Shown here piece by piece: positions 44,011-52,256 of a stretch of 64,000 bases of DNA. Within the stretch, counting starts at the first letter, position 1; each line of letters starts with the position of its first letter. Below the pieces are notes generated by a model, which saw only the letters and a program-made list of their open reading frames with translations, was not told where the DNA came from and did not search any database. A program made the translations under genes and the position numbers. Source of the stretch: Chitinivibrionales bacterium. GTDB taxonomy: Bacteria > Fibrobacterota > Chitinivibrionia > Chitinivibrionales > FEN-1185. The stretch spans positions 1 to 64,000 of the forward strand of contig DATJAL010000005.1 of the NCBI GenBank assembly GCA_035516255.1, given 5' to 3'.

Positions 44011-45318
44011 ATGAGGTACAAAGTGGTTGTGCAGCAATGCGCCGATCCAGTGGTCGGCGCGAAAATGGCCGCCGAAATCAGCCGGTGGTCGGGCATGAAG
44101 GCGGATGCGATACAGGGCATTCTGGCGCAGAAACCCGTGTGCATTCGAAAACAGGCGGACGACAACGAGGCCCTGCACCTCAAGTCGGCGTTCGAGGCGA
44201 TGGGCGGACGGGTCGCGATAGTCGTACTCAACCAGAACTATGCGGCAGCAGCCGCGGATGATGACGAAGGGGAACCAGCGGACGACAGCCGCTGCATCCC
44301 GGACAGCGAGTACACCAGGATACTTAACAGCCGCAAGGACATTTTCGTCATAGAAAAGGAGGCGGCGCTCCGCAATTATGTCGTTGCCGCCTTGATATTC
44401 GGGGCGTGCTTCGGCTACTGGTTGAGCATACAGAAAATCACACCGCCGGACTTCACCGACTTTTACGAAAAAACAGTGAAGACGGGTTCCACCACGTTCA
44501 CCAAGGTTGACGTGAAGGCCATGCTCGACGAAGAGAAAAAGCGGCGCGAGGGGCTGGCGAAACAGAAGGATCAGGTCCCGGCTGAGAAAAAGACGCTTGT
44601 GCATGCCACGAAAAAATACGGCGACGTTGGAAAGAGCCAGGGAGGCGGCGATCCCCGCGAGCATGTTACCAAGCTAGGCGTATTGGGTCTCATCAGCGGC
44701 AAGATCACCGGCAGGCATGTCGCCAATGCCGACATTTTCGGACGAGGCGGGTTCGCAGAAAACATCGGCGGGATTCTGCTGGGAACAAACGGTCTCAAAC
44801 CGGGCGGCTCATCGGGCAGTGGGAGAAGAGAAGCCGTGGGAATCGGTTTTGGGACGGGTTATGGAAGCGGCTTTGGTGAAGGAGCGGCGCTCACCGATGT
44901 CAACCAAATGATCAACAACATATTCGACAATGAGGGCCAGACCGAGGTTGCGTTCGTGCATAAGCCGAAGGCGACGATTTCGGTCCATGAGCCTGAGTTG
45001 GTGCACTCCGGCCAAATCCAACCGAGCGGCAGGAGCAAGGTAAGCATCATGCGCGTGGTGATGCAGAACATCAACGCGCTGCGCTACGCCTACAACAAGC
45101 GGCTGGGCGAGAAGCCGGGTCTCAAGGGCAAGGTCACATGCAGGTTCGCCATTGACGAATTCGGCAGGGTGATTTTCTGCGAGGTGCTCGAATCGAACCT
45201 GGGCGACCCGATGCTCGAGCACGAGGTAGTTGACAAAATAAAACAGTGGGCCTTTGAGAAAATCGACAAGCCCGGCGACATCGCGGAAGTGATGTATCCG
45301 TTTGTATTTTCCCAGTAA
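44011..45318 (+). CDS. TonB-like protein with AgmX/PglI C-terminal domain and an N-terminal L7/L12-like module
   Basis: I choose ATG 44011 (MRYKVVVQQC) because the folded N-terminal domain begins there. Residues 1-75 (VGAKMAAEISRWSGMKADAI, VCIRKQADDNEALHLKSAFE, GGRVAIVV) have the alternating pattern of the ribosomal L7/L12 C-terminal fold. One TM segment (about 130-150) follows, then a charged linker and Gly-rich stretches (GIGFGTGYGSGFGEGAALTD). Residues about 340-435 match the AgmX/PglI C-terminal domain (NALRYAYNKRLGEKPGLKG, FAIDEFGRVIFCEVLES). Such proteins resemble TonB and act in gliding or energy transduction across the periplasm in other phyla. The gene is monocistronic; a family-1 repeat starts 25 bases after the stop. 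Confidence 0.8.
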   Translation: MRYKVVVQQCADPVVGAKMAAEISRWSGMKADAIQGILAQKPVCIRKQADDNEALHLKSAFEAMGGRVAIVVLNQNYAAAAADDDEGEPADDSRCIPDSEYTRILNSRKDIFVIEKEAALRNYVVAALIFGACFGYWLSIQKITPPDFTDFYEKTVKTGSTTFTKVDVKAMLDEEKKRREGLAKQKDQVPAEKKTLVHATKKYGDVGKSQGGGDPREHVTKLGVLGLISGKITGRHVANADIFGRGGFAENIGGILLGTNGLKPGGSSGSGRREAVGIGFGTGYGSGFGEGAALTDVNQMINNIFDNEGQTEVAFVHKPKATISVHEPELVHSGQIQPSGRSKVSIMRVVMQNINALRYAYNKRLGEKPGLKGKVTCRFAIDEFGRVIFCEVLESNLGDPMLEHEVVDKIKQWAFEKIDKPGDIAEVMYPFVFSQ

Positions 45319-45343
45319 TTAGTAGATAAAAATTAAAAAGAAT

Positions 45344-45541
45344 TGGGCGTTCCCCGGGTAGTGATACATCGTGTCACTACCCGGGTCTGTCTCCCTCCGG
45401 GCTCGGCTGTTCGCCTCGTTGCCGGACCGCCCGATGCCGCTTCGCGGCGGGGTCGGCCGGCAATTCGTTCCTGCTCACCCTCCGATCCACCCAACGCGCG
45501 GTAAACAGTATTTTCCGCATTTGTGAATGCCTTATCATCAA
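45344..45541 (+). repeat. Structured interspersed repeat, family 1, copy B (long form)
   Basis: It begins TGGGCGTTCC. Hairpin 1 is a 12-pair stem (CCGGGTAGTGA with TCACTACCCGG). A conserved block follows (TCCGGGCTCGGCTGTTCG, CCTCGTTGCCGGACCGCCC), then hairpin 2 (GCCGCTTCGCGGC) and GGGGTCGGCCGGC, which pairs back with GCCGG-ACCGCCC. It reaches CCCAACGCGCGG, whose AACGC can pair with the opening GCGTT. The tail to CCTTATCATCAA matches copy A. Confidence 0.7.
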
Positions 45542-45647
45542 CGTAAATCTATTTATATTGGCTATAATACTTGTCTTTCTCCACAGATTAATAGTTCGCG
45601 CTGCTGCTGTATCGCCAGCCACTAACACCCTCCGCGAATAACTGGAG

Positions 45648-45803
45648 TACCGGCGCCAAAGAGGGGGTGCGCCCCCGGATCGTCCCCGCGCCGCACTGTC
45701 TCGATACGCGGGACTAAAGTGCCCGCTACTCGACTACCGTGCGCGGCGCGGGAAAGCCCGGGGGCCAGGGGGAGACTTCCCCCTCCAAATAAATTATTTT
45801 TAT
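45648..45803 (+). repeat. GC-rich leader repeat, family 2, copy 2 (upstream of dinB)
   Basis: It starts TACCGGCGCCAAAGAGGGGG, holds several G/C tracts and the hairpin GGGGGAGACTTCCCCC, and ends CCCTCCAAATAAATTATTTTTAT. Start and end match 3009-3088. It stops 12 bases before the dinB ATG, which has no obvious Shine-Dalgarno sequence. Confidence 0.45.
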
Positions 45804-45814
45804 CACCATTAACA

Positions 45815-46996
45815 ATGACAGCTATCCCCCGCACCATCCTCCACGTCGACATGGACGCCTTCTTCGCGTCCATTGAGCAGCGCGATAACCCGGCACTTCG
45901 CGGCAAGCCCGTGGTCGTCGGCGCCATGCCCGGAACGCGCGGCGTGGTTTCGGCCGCGAGCTACGAGGCGCGGGCGTTCGGCGTGCGGTCGGCAATGCCG
46001 GCCAGCCGCGCGCAGCAATTGTGCCCGCGGGCAGTGTTTGTGCATCCGCATTTCGAGGAATACGTTCACGCGTCGCACATGGTCATGGACATTTTGCGGC
46101 ATTACACGCCGCTCGTTGAGCAGGTGTCAATCGACGAGGCGTATCTTGACATAACGGGCACGCGTAGGCTGTGGGGCGAGCCGGAAGAAATCGCGGCGGA
46201 TATCAAGCGGCGCGTGCTTGCGCAGACGCGGCTTACCATATCGGTGGGCGTGGCGCCCAACAAGTTCCTGGCGAAAATCGCGTCGGACATGAACAAGCCC
46301 GACGGCCTGACCGTCGCGCCGTTCGACGCGACCCAAATTCCATCGTGGCTTGCGCCCATGCCGGTAGGCAGGCTGTTCGGGGTGGGCAAGGTCACTGAAA
46401 AACTGTTTTTCGACATGGGGATAAAGACCATCGGCGCCGCGCAGAAGTTGTCCCTGGATTTTCTCGAGAAAAAATTCGGCAGCAACGGCATGTCGCTGTA
46501 CCGCCTGTGCCGCGGCATCGACGACGGCCCGGTGGAAGTGATCGAGGCGGCCAAGTCCATTTCGCGCGAGCACACGTTCCAGCGCGACACCGAAGATGTG
46601 GAAACAATCAGGGCCAAACTGCTTTCCCTGTCGCGCGATGTCGCGGCCCGCGCGCGCACGGCCGGTTGCGCGGGCGCCACCGTGGCACTCATCTACCGCG
46701 GATCGGATTTCACCAAGCACACGCGGCGCAGGACGCTGTCCGCCCCCACCAGCAACGGCCGCACCATTTTCGAGACCGCGTTCGACCTTTTCCTCAAATC
46801 GCCCATTCGCGGCAAACCGGTCCGCCTCATCGGCGCGGGCCTCACGGGCTTTACCGATGCGGCCCAGACCGACCTGTTCGAGCCGCCCGCGGCATCCGAG
46901 GCCCGCGGCGCCGCGGACAAGGCGGTCGACGCGGTTGTCAAGAAGTTCGGCCCGGATGCGATTTTTCTTGGCGGCGAATCAAGAGATGCTGGGTAA
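45815..46996 (+). CDS. dinB: DNA polymerase IV (Y-family translesion polymerase)
   Basis: I take ATG 45815 (MTAIPRTILHVDMDAFF) as the start; upstream in-frame codons lie in the GC-rich repeat. 393 residues. The catalytic acidic residues are visible: Asp12 in HVDMDAFFASIEQ and Asp107-Glu108 in VSIDEAYLDI. The steric segment VVSAASYEARAFGVRSAMP, the thumb (FGVGKVTEKLF) and the little-finger domain follow. The end lacks an obvious beta-clamp binding motif; it stops at GGESRDAG. Pol IV copies past damaged bases with low fidelity and is often damage-induced, but I see no LexA-type operator. The Fe-S nuclease gene follows 96 bases downstream on the same strand. Confidence 0.95.
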   Translation: MTAIPRTILHVDMDAFFASIEQRDNPALRGKPVVVGAMPGTRGVVSAASYEARAFGVRSAMPASRAQQLCPRAVFVHPHFEEYVHASHMVMDILRHYTPLVEQVSIDEAYLDITGTRRLWGEPEEIAADIKRRVLAQTRLTISVGVAPNKFLAKIASDMNKPDGLTVAPFDATQIPSWLAPMPVGRLFGVGKVTEKLFFDMGIKTIGAAQKLSLDFLEKKFGSNGMSLYRLCRGIDDGPVEVIEAAKSISREHTFQRDTEDVETIRAKLLSLSRDVAARARTAGCAGATVALIYRGSDFTKHTRRRTLSAPTSNGRTIFETAFDLFLKSPIRGKPVRLIGAGLTGFTDAAQTDLFEPPAASEARGAADKAVDAVVKKFGPDAIFLGGESRDAG

Positions 46997-47092
46997 TTTT
47001 TAATAAAAGTCGGGCGTTCCCCCACCATATAAAATCACTTTGACAGCAAATCTTTTCCCCATCAACTATATTTTTCTTTCCATTAATACCAT

Positions 47093-48022
47093 ATGAATCC
47101 CATGGAACTCAAATACCCGAAATACGACTTTTCCCCCGTGCTCGGCTGGTCAATATCCCGGTACGAGGTGTTTGACAAGTGCAAACGGCAGTATTTCTAC
47201 AACTACTATCCCAAGTTCGTACCCGGCGTGCCGTTCTATAAGATGACGAGCCTCAGGGACATGACGTCGGTGCCGCTCGAAGTGGGCAACGTGGTGCACG
47301 ACGTGCTCGAGGCGTTTCTGCGCCGGCTGCAGAAAAGCGACAGCGGCATCGACGAGGAGCGCTTTTTCCTGTTTGCAAAAGAGAAGACCGGCGAATACTT
47401 TACAAAGAAGACGTTTCTCGAGGTCTACTACGGGCAGGCGAAGGAGATCCACCGGCCGGAGGCTGACAAGAAAATCGCCGCCTGCCTCAGGAATTTCATC
47501 GGCAGCCCGGTGTACACCTGGATCTTCATGAAGGCAATCACCAACAAAGACAACTGGATGATCGAGCCGCCGGGCCTGGGCGAAACACGTCTCTCCGGCC
47601 TCAAGGCGTACTGCAAGATGGATTTTCTCTTTCCGGTCGACGAGGAGATCCACATTCTCGACTGGAAAACCGGCGCCAAGGACATGCTCAAGCATTCGCA
47701 GCAGCTCATCGGGTATGCGGCCGCTGCGCATGCCAATTTCAGCATACCGCAGGGCGCCATCTTCCCGAAAATCGTTTACCTGCACCCGTCGTTCGAGGAG
47801 TTCGAAATCACGGTCTCGGAAAATGATTTCCAGTCGTTTTTCGAGCGGATCAAGGCGCAGATCGCCGAGATGCGGTCGTACTGCGCCGACGCGCAGAACA
47901 ACGTGCCCAAGCCCATCGAAGAATTCCCCAAAACGCCGTCGCAGGCCATCTGCAGGTTCTGCAACTTCCAGGAGCTGTGCTTCGGAAAAAAAAACGCACC
48001 CGAAAAACCGGGTGCGTTCTGA
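47093..48022 (+). CDS. PD-(D/E)XK nuclease with a predicted 4Fe-4S cluster (Cas4/AddB-RecB-like)
   Basis: 309 residues. The nuclease core is recognisable: SISRYEVFDKCKRQYFY, then GNVVHDVLE (active-site His69), then KMDFLF (Asp) and HILDWKTG (Asp and Lys), followed by QLIGYAAAA. One Cys near the N-terminus (Cys30) and three near the C-terminus (AICRFCNFQELC) are placed like the four cluster ligands of Cas4, AddB and related exonucleases. It may process DNA ends; nearby dinB fits a repair setting. There is no CRISPR or cas gene in the window. The last codons lie inside a hairpin that terminates the opposite-strand gene. Confidence 0.85.
   Translation: MNPMELKYPKYDFSPVLGWSISRYEVFDKCKRQYFYNYYPKFVPGVPFYKMTSLRDMTSVPLEVGNVVHDVLEAFLRRLQKSDSGIDEERFFLFAKEKTGEYFTKKTFLEVYYGQAKEIHRPEADKKIAACLRNFIGSPVYTWIFMKAITNKDNWMIEPPGLGETRLSGLKAYCKMDFLFPVDEEIHILDWKTGAKDMLKHSQQLIGYAAAAHANFSIPQGAIFPKIVYLHPSFEEFEITVSENDFQSFFERIKAQIAEMRSYCADAQNNVPKPIEEFPKTPSQAICRFCNFQELCFGKKNAPEKPGAF
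47985..48018 (-). terminator. Terminator of the parvulin/TPR gene, inside the nuclease 3' end
   Basis: On the minus strand: AACGCACCCG (48018-48009), loop, CGGGTGCGTT (48002-47993), then TTTTTTT. A perfect 10-pair stem followed by T residues. It lies 28 bases beyond the stop of the 48046-49806 gene and overlaps the last codons (NAPEKPGAF) of the convergent nuclease gene. Confidence 0.9.
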
Positions 48023-48045
48023 AGCAATCCGTTTTGTAAATCGGT

Positions 48046-49806
48046 TTATATCTTCTTGGCCGGGGCCGCGGCTTTCTTAGCGCCGGTGTCGGGCGACATC
48101 AATTCGGGCTCCGGCATGGTCGTGTCCACCTTCCTGCCCTGCCGCTTTGCCTCGGCGCGCAGTTCCTCAACGCTGTTCATGGGCTCGCCCAGGTGCAGGG
48201 TCATGAACTCGGCGTCCTCCGCGAGCGAATCCTGGGGCGTGTTCTTGAGCACCCACTTGTAGTTCGCCTCGGCGAGATCGCTCTTGTTCTGGTATTCGTC
48301 GTAAATGAACCCGATCATGAAGAATGTTTTGCACCGCGTGCTCTTGTCATTCACGAGCACCAGGTAATCGCGGTAATTCTTGATCGCGTCGGTGTATTCG
48401 CCCTTTTCGGTCTGCACCTTGGCAAGCTCCGAATAGGCGCGAATGCCCTCGGGCGTCAGCGGGAACGACGTGACCAGCGAGCGGTAGAGGCCGGAGGCCT
48501 CGGCCGTGTTGCCGGTATCCCTGAGCGAATCGGCCCGCGCCATAATCGTGGCGGGATTGCCCACCTGGTCGTCCTTGTATTCAACAAGATCGAACTTGAC
48601 GTTGTGCGCCTTGCGCATGGCATAAATCATGCTGTCGACTTTGTTGTACACCGCCTTGGTGATGTACCGGGTCACCACCCGGTTGACGCCTGCGGTGTCT
48701 TTCGCCGTCACCGACCCGCGCTCATCCCACATGGCGTACACGCACATCTGCGTATCGATGGATACCGTGGCCTTTGCCTTCGGCGCAAGAACGTTGTTCA
48801 CGTAGTTCGTCGCGACTTCCACCTTCCACGCCCAGTCGAGCACGGACTTCACCTCGTCTTTGTCGGAGAAGCCGCATTTCTTCGCATCCACGGTCCAGAG
48901 CTTCCATCTGAGGAGCCAGCGCGCGAGGTCGGCCCTGCCGGCGGGCGTGTTGTAAATCGCGCGCTGCGATTCGGGCAGCCACGTCATGATCACGTCCATA
49001 TCTTCCTCGGTGATCAGCTTGCCCTTGCCGTACCAGTCCTTGGTCGAGTCCGGGAATTTCTGCTTGTACTGCTCTTCGTAGGACTTTCTCATGAAGAAGT
49101 TGGGGAGCTCGTTTCTCACCATGTAAACCCAACGGTTCTGGACCTCAGGCGTGTCGACCTTCGTGGTGTCGTTGGGCTTTTTCCTGAGCAGAGAATCGGG
49201 CACCGGGTACTTGGCAAGGAACAGCGTTCGCACGATCTGGTCCCTCACCTCGGCAACGGAACGCTGCACCACCGAGTCCCGTTTTGCAACCGGGGCCGCA
49301 GGAGCGGCCGCGGTCTTGGCGGTGTCTTTTGCCTTTGCGGCGTCCTTCGCCTTGGCCGTATCCTTCTTCGGCGCGGGCACATCGATCTTGATCTTCACCT
49401 TGAACGAATCACGATGCGACTTGTAATAAGACTCGATCTCCTTGTCGGTGAACCCGAGGCCGCCGTCGAGCACCTTCTGGAGATACATCTGCGCCGGGAA
49501 ATACCGCTGCTTCCACTGCCACGACAGGTTGCTTTTGAGATTGCCGCTGTACGATTTCGCGGCGGGGTCCGACGACAAAAGTTCCGTTGCGACGGCAAAG
49601 GTGGAAATGGAGCGCTCGCCCGGGAAGTACTCGCCGGAATAAGACGGGTACAAACGGCGCATCTCCCAGAACGCATTGTAGTTTGTCTTGGTGAGGGTCC
49701 AGCCGTCTATGGTGGCGATGATTTCCTTCTTGTCCTGTTTCTGGCAGAACGAGCACAGGCAGACCATCAGCAGGATGGCCCCGAAACGAACGACCTTGAG
49801 GTGCAT
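48046..49806 (-). CDS. Parvulin-like peptidyl-prolyl isomerase lipoprotein with TPR repeats
   Basis: The start is ATG 49806 (MHLKVVRFGAIL), with GGAGAG 7 bases upstream. The lipobox-like end is LCSFC. Residues about 30-150 resemble the SurA/PrsA N-terminal chaperone part (IIATIDGWTLTKTNYNAFWE, GLGFTDKEIESYYKSHRDSF). A Lys/Ala-rich spacer (KDTAKAKDAAKAKDTAKTAAA) interrupts it. The central region is the weakly conserved isomerase portion. About 430-560 hold TPR-like repeats (ADSLRDTGNTAEASGLYRSL, YSELAKVQTEKGEYTDAIKN, YDEYQNKSDLAEANYKWVL). Such proteins help fold outer-membrane and secreted proteins in the periplasm. 586 residues. It follows the STAS gene by 68 bases and has a strong terminator. 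Confidence 0.75.
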   Translation of the reverse strand: MHLKVVRFGAILLMVCLCSFCQKQDKKEIIATIDGWTLTKTNYNAFWEMRRLYPSYSGEYFPGERSISTFAVATELLSSDPAAKSYSGNLKSNLSWQWKQRYFPAQMYLQKVLDGGLGFTDKEIESYYKSHRDSFKVKIKIDVPAPKKDTAKAKDAAKAKDTAKTAAAPAAPVAKRDSVVQRSVAEVRDQIVRTLFLAKYPVPDSLLRKKPNDTTKVDTPEVQNRWVYMVRNELPNFFMRKSYEEQYKQKFPDSTKDWYGKGKLITEEDMDVIMTWLPESQRAIYNTPAGRADLARWLLRWKLWTVDAKKCGFSDKDEVKSVLDWAWKVEVATNYVNNVLAPKAKATVSIDTQMCVYAMWDERGSVTAKDTAGVNRVVTRYITKAVYNKVDSMIYAMRKAHNVKFDLVEYKDDQVGNPATIMARADSLRDTGNTAEASGLYRSLVTSFPLTPEGIRAYSELAKVQTEKGEYTDAIKNYRDYLVLVNDKSTRCKTFFMIGFIYDEYQNKSDLAEANYKWVLKNTPQDSLAEDAEFMTLHLGEPMNSVEELRAEAKRQGRKVDTTMPEPELMSPDTGAKKAAAPAKKI

Positions 49807-49874
49807 GGCGATTCTCTCCGATAATGTAAAGGTGGCAGTTGAGTGTTTCACGAAACTTCCTTCCCCCTGAATGG

Positions 49875-50237
49875 TTATTTGAGCGCGGCCACCGCCTCGT
49901 CGAGCTCGTCGTAGATCTCGAGCAGGGTCGTGGCGCCGATGATTTCGATGATTTCATACACGTTTTCGTTGACGTTGGCGATCTTGAAGCTCCCGGCCTT
50001 CTCCTTTGCCGATTTGCTGAAATGGAGCAGGATGCCGAGGCCGGTGCTGTTGACGTACCGGAGCTTCTTGAAATCGGCGATGATGTTGATGAAGCCGTCG
50101 TTGAAGAGGTTGCAGATCTTTTCGAGCACGGTCTCGACGTTGGTGGCGTCGAGATCGCCGATGAACCTCACGAGTTTCGTGTTGGTATGCCCCTTCACCT
50201 CTTCGTATTCGAGTTCAATCTGAGACTCCATACTCAT
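49875..50237 (-). CDS. STAS-domain anti-anti-sigma factor
   Basis: 120 residues spanning a complete STAS domain. The phosphorylatable serine is Ser64 in LRYVNSTGLGIL. Unphosphorylated STAS proteins of this type bind their kinase and free its partner, and phosphorylation by the kinase switches this off. The start overlaps the end of the upstream STAS-kinase gene by 4 bases, so the two are made together. It is the obvious partner of the two HATPase proteins encoded just upstream. Confidence 0.9.
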   Translation of the reverse strand: MSMESQIELEYEEVKGHTNTKLVRFIGDLDATNVETVLEKICNLFNDGFINIIADFKKLRYVNSTGLGILLHFSKSAKEKAGSFKIANVNENVYEIIEIIGATTLLEIYDELDEAVAALK

Positions 50238-51031
50238 TCCTCTCTTAATTTGGTAACGTGCACCGACGTTCCCTGGCTTGAAAAAGTGATGTCGAGGTCG
50301 TTCGAAAGCATTTTGATGAGCGCCAGCCCGCGCCCGCGCTTTTCGTCAAGATGCGCCTCCGGGGCCTTCTTGGACACGGATTTCGAGAGCTCCTTGAGGC
50401 GCGCGGTCTGGTCGGGATCGCTGGCATTGATCACTTCGAGTTCGATTTTTTTCGGGTCTATGGTGACGGTGATGTCGATATTCTTTTTGTCCCTGAGCGA
50501 GCCATGCTCCACCGCGTTGTTGCATACCTCGTCCACGATGGTCTCGATGCGGAACGAATCGCGCGGCGAATAGCCCTTCTGCCGCGAGATGCGGCTCACC
50601 ATCTGCCGCACGGGCGGAACGAACTGCAGCTCGGACGGAAACGACAGGTTCAATTTTTCGGACTTCCGCTCCACCTCCCAGTGATAGGCGTTGATGGCGG
50701 ACCGCATCTCGTTGTAAAACTTGAAGATTTTGGTCGCGCCCATGGCGCTCAGCTTGGTTTTGACGTCGAGATTGACGCCCGTGAGCACCAAGTCGCCGCC
50801 GCGCTCCACGAGCATCTGCTTGCATCCCATGAGCTGCCCCAGCGCGGCGGAGGAGACCACCGACACGCCCGACATCTCGGCAATCAGGAAATTCTGTTCG
50901 GTTTCGAGCACCGATTCGAATTCCCTGTGGATGTAACCGATGCTGTCGGAATCCAGCGCGCCGTCGATCTTCCACATCGTGAGGTCGGGCCGCAAATCAA
51001 CAGGTTTTTTCTGTATCTTTACCGAAGCCAT
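50234..51031 (-). CDS. STAS domain fused to a HATPase_c anti-sigma-type kinase
   Basis: 265 residues. Residues 1-115 form a STAS domain with the motif VSVVSSAALGQLMG (Ser60/Ser61 at the usual phosphosite). Residues about 125-265 form a GHKL kinase like RsbW/SpoIIAB: an N-box (ETIVDEVCNNAVEHGS) and a G-box (EKRGRGLALIKMLS). Having antagonist and kinase in one chain is uncommon and suggests internal switching. It overlaps the downstream STAS gene by 4 bases and follows a second HATPase gene by 28 bases. Confidence 0.9.
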   Translation of the reverse strand: MASVKIQKKPVDLRPDLTMWKIDGALDSDSIGYIHREFESVLETEQNFLIAEMSGVSVVSSAALGQLMGCKQMLVERGGDLVLTGVNLDVKTKLSAMGATKIFKFYNEMRSAINAYHWEVERKSEKLNLSFPSELQFVPPVRQMVSRISRQKGYSPRDSFRIETIVDEVCNNAVEHGSLRDKKNIDITVTIDPKKIELEVINASDPDQTARLKELSKSVSKKAPEAHLDEKRGRGLALIKMLSNDLDITFSSQGTSVHVTKLREE

Positions 51032-51059
51032 ACGCGATCGCCGTTTCCTTTTTTTCCCC

Positions 51060-51515
51060 TTACAAATCTTCCCGTTTTCTCACCACGCGAACCCTCGTGG
51101 TGTTGCCCACGCCCACCTCCATCTTGACCTCCTCGGACAGCAGGCGCACGATCTCGAGGCCCAGTCCGCGGCCCTCTTTCTCCTCTGTCAATTCATCGGC
51201 GCGCTTGTCGGCCTTTTTCACCGCGGTCTTGAGCCGGTCGAGGTCCTCCTTTTTTCCGCCCTGGTCGTTCACGTGGAACTCGAACCGGTCGGGAAAAATC
51301 GAGCACTCCATTTCTACCGTCGCGTCGATGCTGCGCGAGCCATGGACGATCGCGTTGTGGCATATCTCATCGACGATGACTTCGGAACGGTAGGCGAATT
51401 TGGGGGAGAATTTCGTCACCGCAAGCGTCTCCGCGACAAACTTGCGGACCGGCGCGATATAATCGAGGTCCGACGGAAAAGTGATTTTAAAAATGTATGG
51501 TCTCTTATCGTCCAT
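51060..51515 (-). CDS. HATPase_c anti-sigma factor-type serine kinase (RsbW-like)
   Basis: 151 residues forming a single GHKL ATPase domain. The N-box is EVIVDEICHNAIVHGS (Glu50, Asn54), and the nucleotide-lid G-box is KEGRGLGLEIVRLLS. It begins like the kinase half of the neighbouring fusion (FKITFPSDLDYIAPVRKFV compared with LNLSFPSELQFVPPVRQMV), so the two probably share a recent ancestor. It should phosphorylate a STAS serine. No sigma factor gene is in the window, so the regulated target is unknown. Confidence 0.9.
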   Translation of the reverse strand: MDDKRPYIFKITFPSDLDYIAPVRKFVAETLAVTKFSPKFAYRSEVIVDEICHNAIVHGSRSIDATVEMECSIFPDRFEFHVNDQGGKKEDLDRLKTAVKKADKRADELTEEKEGRGLGLEIVRLLSEEVKMEVGVGNTTRVRVVRKREDL

Positions 51516-51554
51516 GTGGTCGCATCAGTCCTTCCAGCATAACGCCCATTAGGG

Positions 51555-51890
51555 TTATTTGTCCCCGTGCAGAATGAATCCCTCGTCGCCCGTGCCCACC
51601 ACGCCTTTTTTCACCAGCACCTCAACCAGCCGCGAGGTGATGGAGAGCAGGGTCGAAAAGGTCGGTGCTTCGTTTAATCCTTTGATCTTTGAACTGGCCT
51701 GAGCGTCTTTTTCAGAAGCGCCGCGCAGCGAATCGAGCACGCATTCGAGCACAAACATGATTTCGCCATAGGTGAGGTTGCCCTTGCGGTAATTGGAAAA
51801 GTCCTGTATGGCGCCAAGCACAAGATCGTTGAGCTTGTTGAATTCGGACTGATCGTCAAATACGTTTTTATAAGAACCGATTTCGGGCAT
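51555..51890 (-). CDS. Conserved-looking small helical protein in the partner-switching cluster
   Basis: I start it at ATG 51890 (MPEIGSYKN), immediately preceded by GGGAGGAAGTG; an earlier in-frame ATG at 51914 is worse placed. 111 residues, no signal or TM, mostly helical (SEFNKLNDLVLGAIQDFSNY, YGEIMFVLECVLDSLRGASE), with a final short beta-like end (VGTGDEGFILHG). I do not recognise a family. Being the first gene of the STAS/HATPase operon, it may be a sensor or adaptor for it (inference). Confidence 0.6.
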   Translation of the reverse strand: MPEIGSYKNVFDDQSEFNKLNDLVLGAIQDFSNYRKGNLTYGEIMFVLECVLDSLRGASEKDAQASSKIKGLNEAPTFSTLLSITSRLVEVLVKKGVVGTGDEGFILHGDK

Positions 51891-52256
51891 CACTTCCTCC
51901 CGTATTTTTGCCAAAATGTATTGTTTTCAGCGAGGGCACCGTTTAAAAACAACCCATAATATAATAAATAAATGCCCCGCCTGAGAAATAATTGAGACGC
52001 AAACCAGTTTTTCCGGCACCGGCCAAAACCCAGCAGGAACTGCTGTTCCGGAAATCATGGCGGCGAGGCATTAATACGCTTAAGGAAATAAAATATTTCT
52101 CCACGCAACCGCGTGAAAACGTTCCTTTCACGATATCAAATCCTTTCTCGCCCGCTTTCATTGCGGGAGGAAATAATTTTCCATTATTATTTCATATTTT
52201 GCAAAAAACAGTTTTCCATTGTATATTTTTTGATATACGGGGTAAAACAGCCGCTT
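51891..52256. other. Divergent promoter region between the partner-switching operon and the FHA gene
   Basis: About 365 AT-rich bases with divergent genes on both sides. On the plus strand, TTGCAA near 52199 and TATATT near 52221 could serve as hexamers for the FHA gene, and TTATTATATTATGG on the minus strand is a candidate -10 region for the operon. None is strong enough to list as a promoter. No gene is supported. Confidence 0.35.

Noticed and set aside
47010-47025. Possible fourth copy of the family-1 repeat (CGGGCGTTCCCCC after dinB)
   Set aside because: Only the first dozen bases match; no hairpin or conserved block follows, so chance cannot be excluded.
48193-49824. 543-codon plus-strand frame
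   Set aside because: It is antisense to the parvulin/TPR gene, which has signal peptide, ribosome site and terminator; the plus frame is rich in Arg, His and Val without domains.
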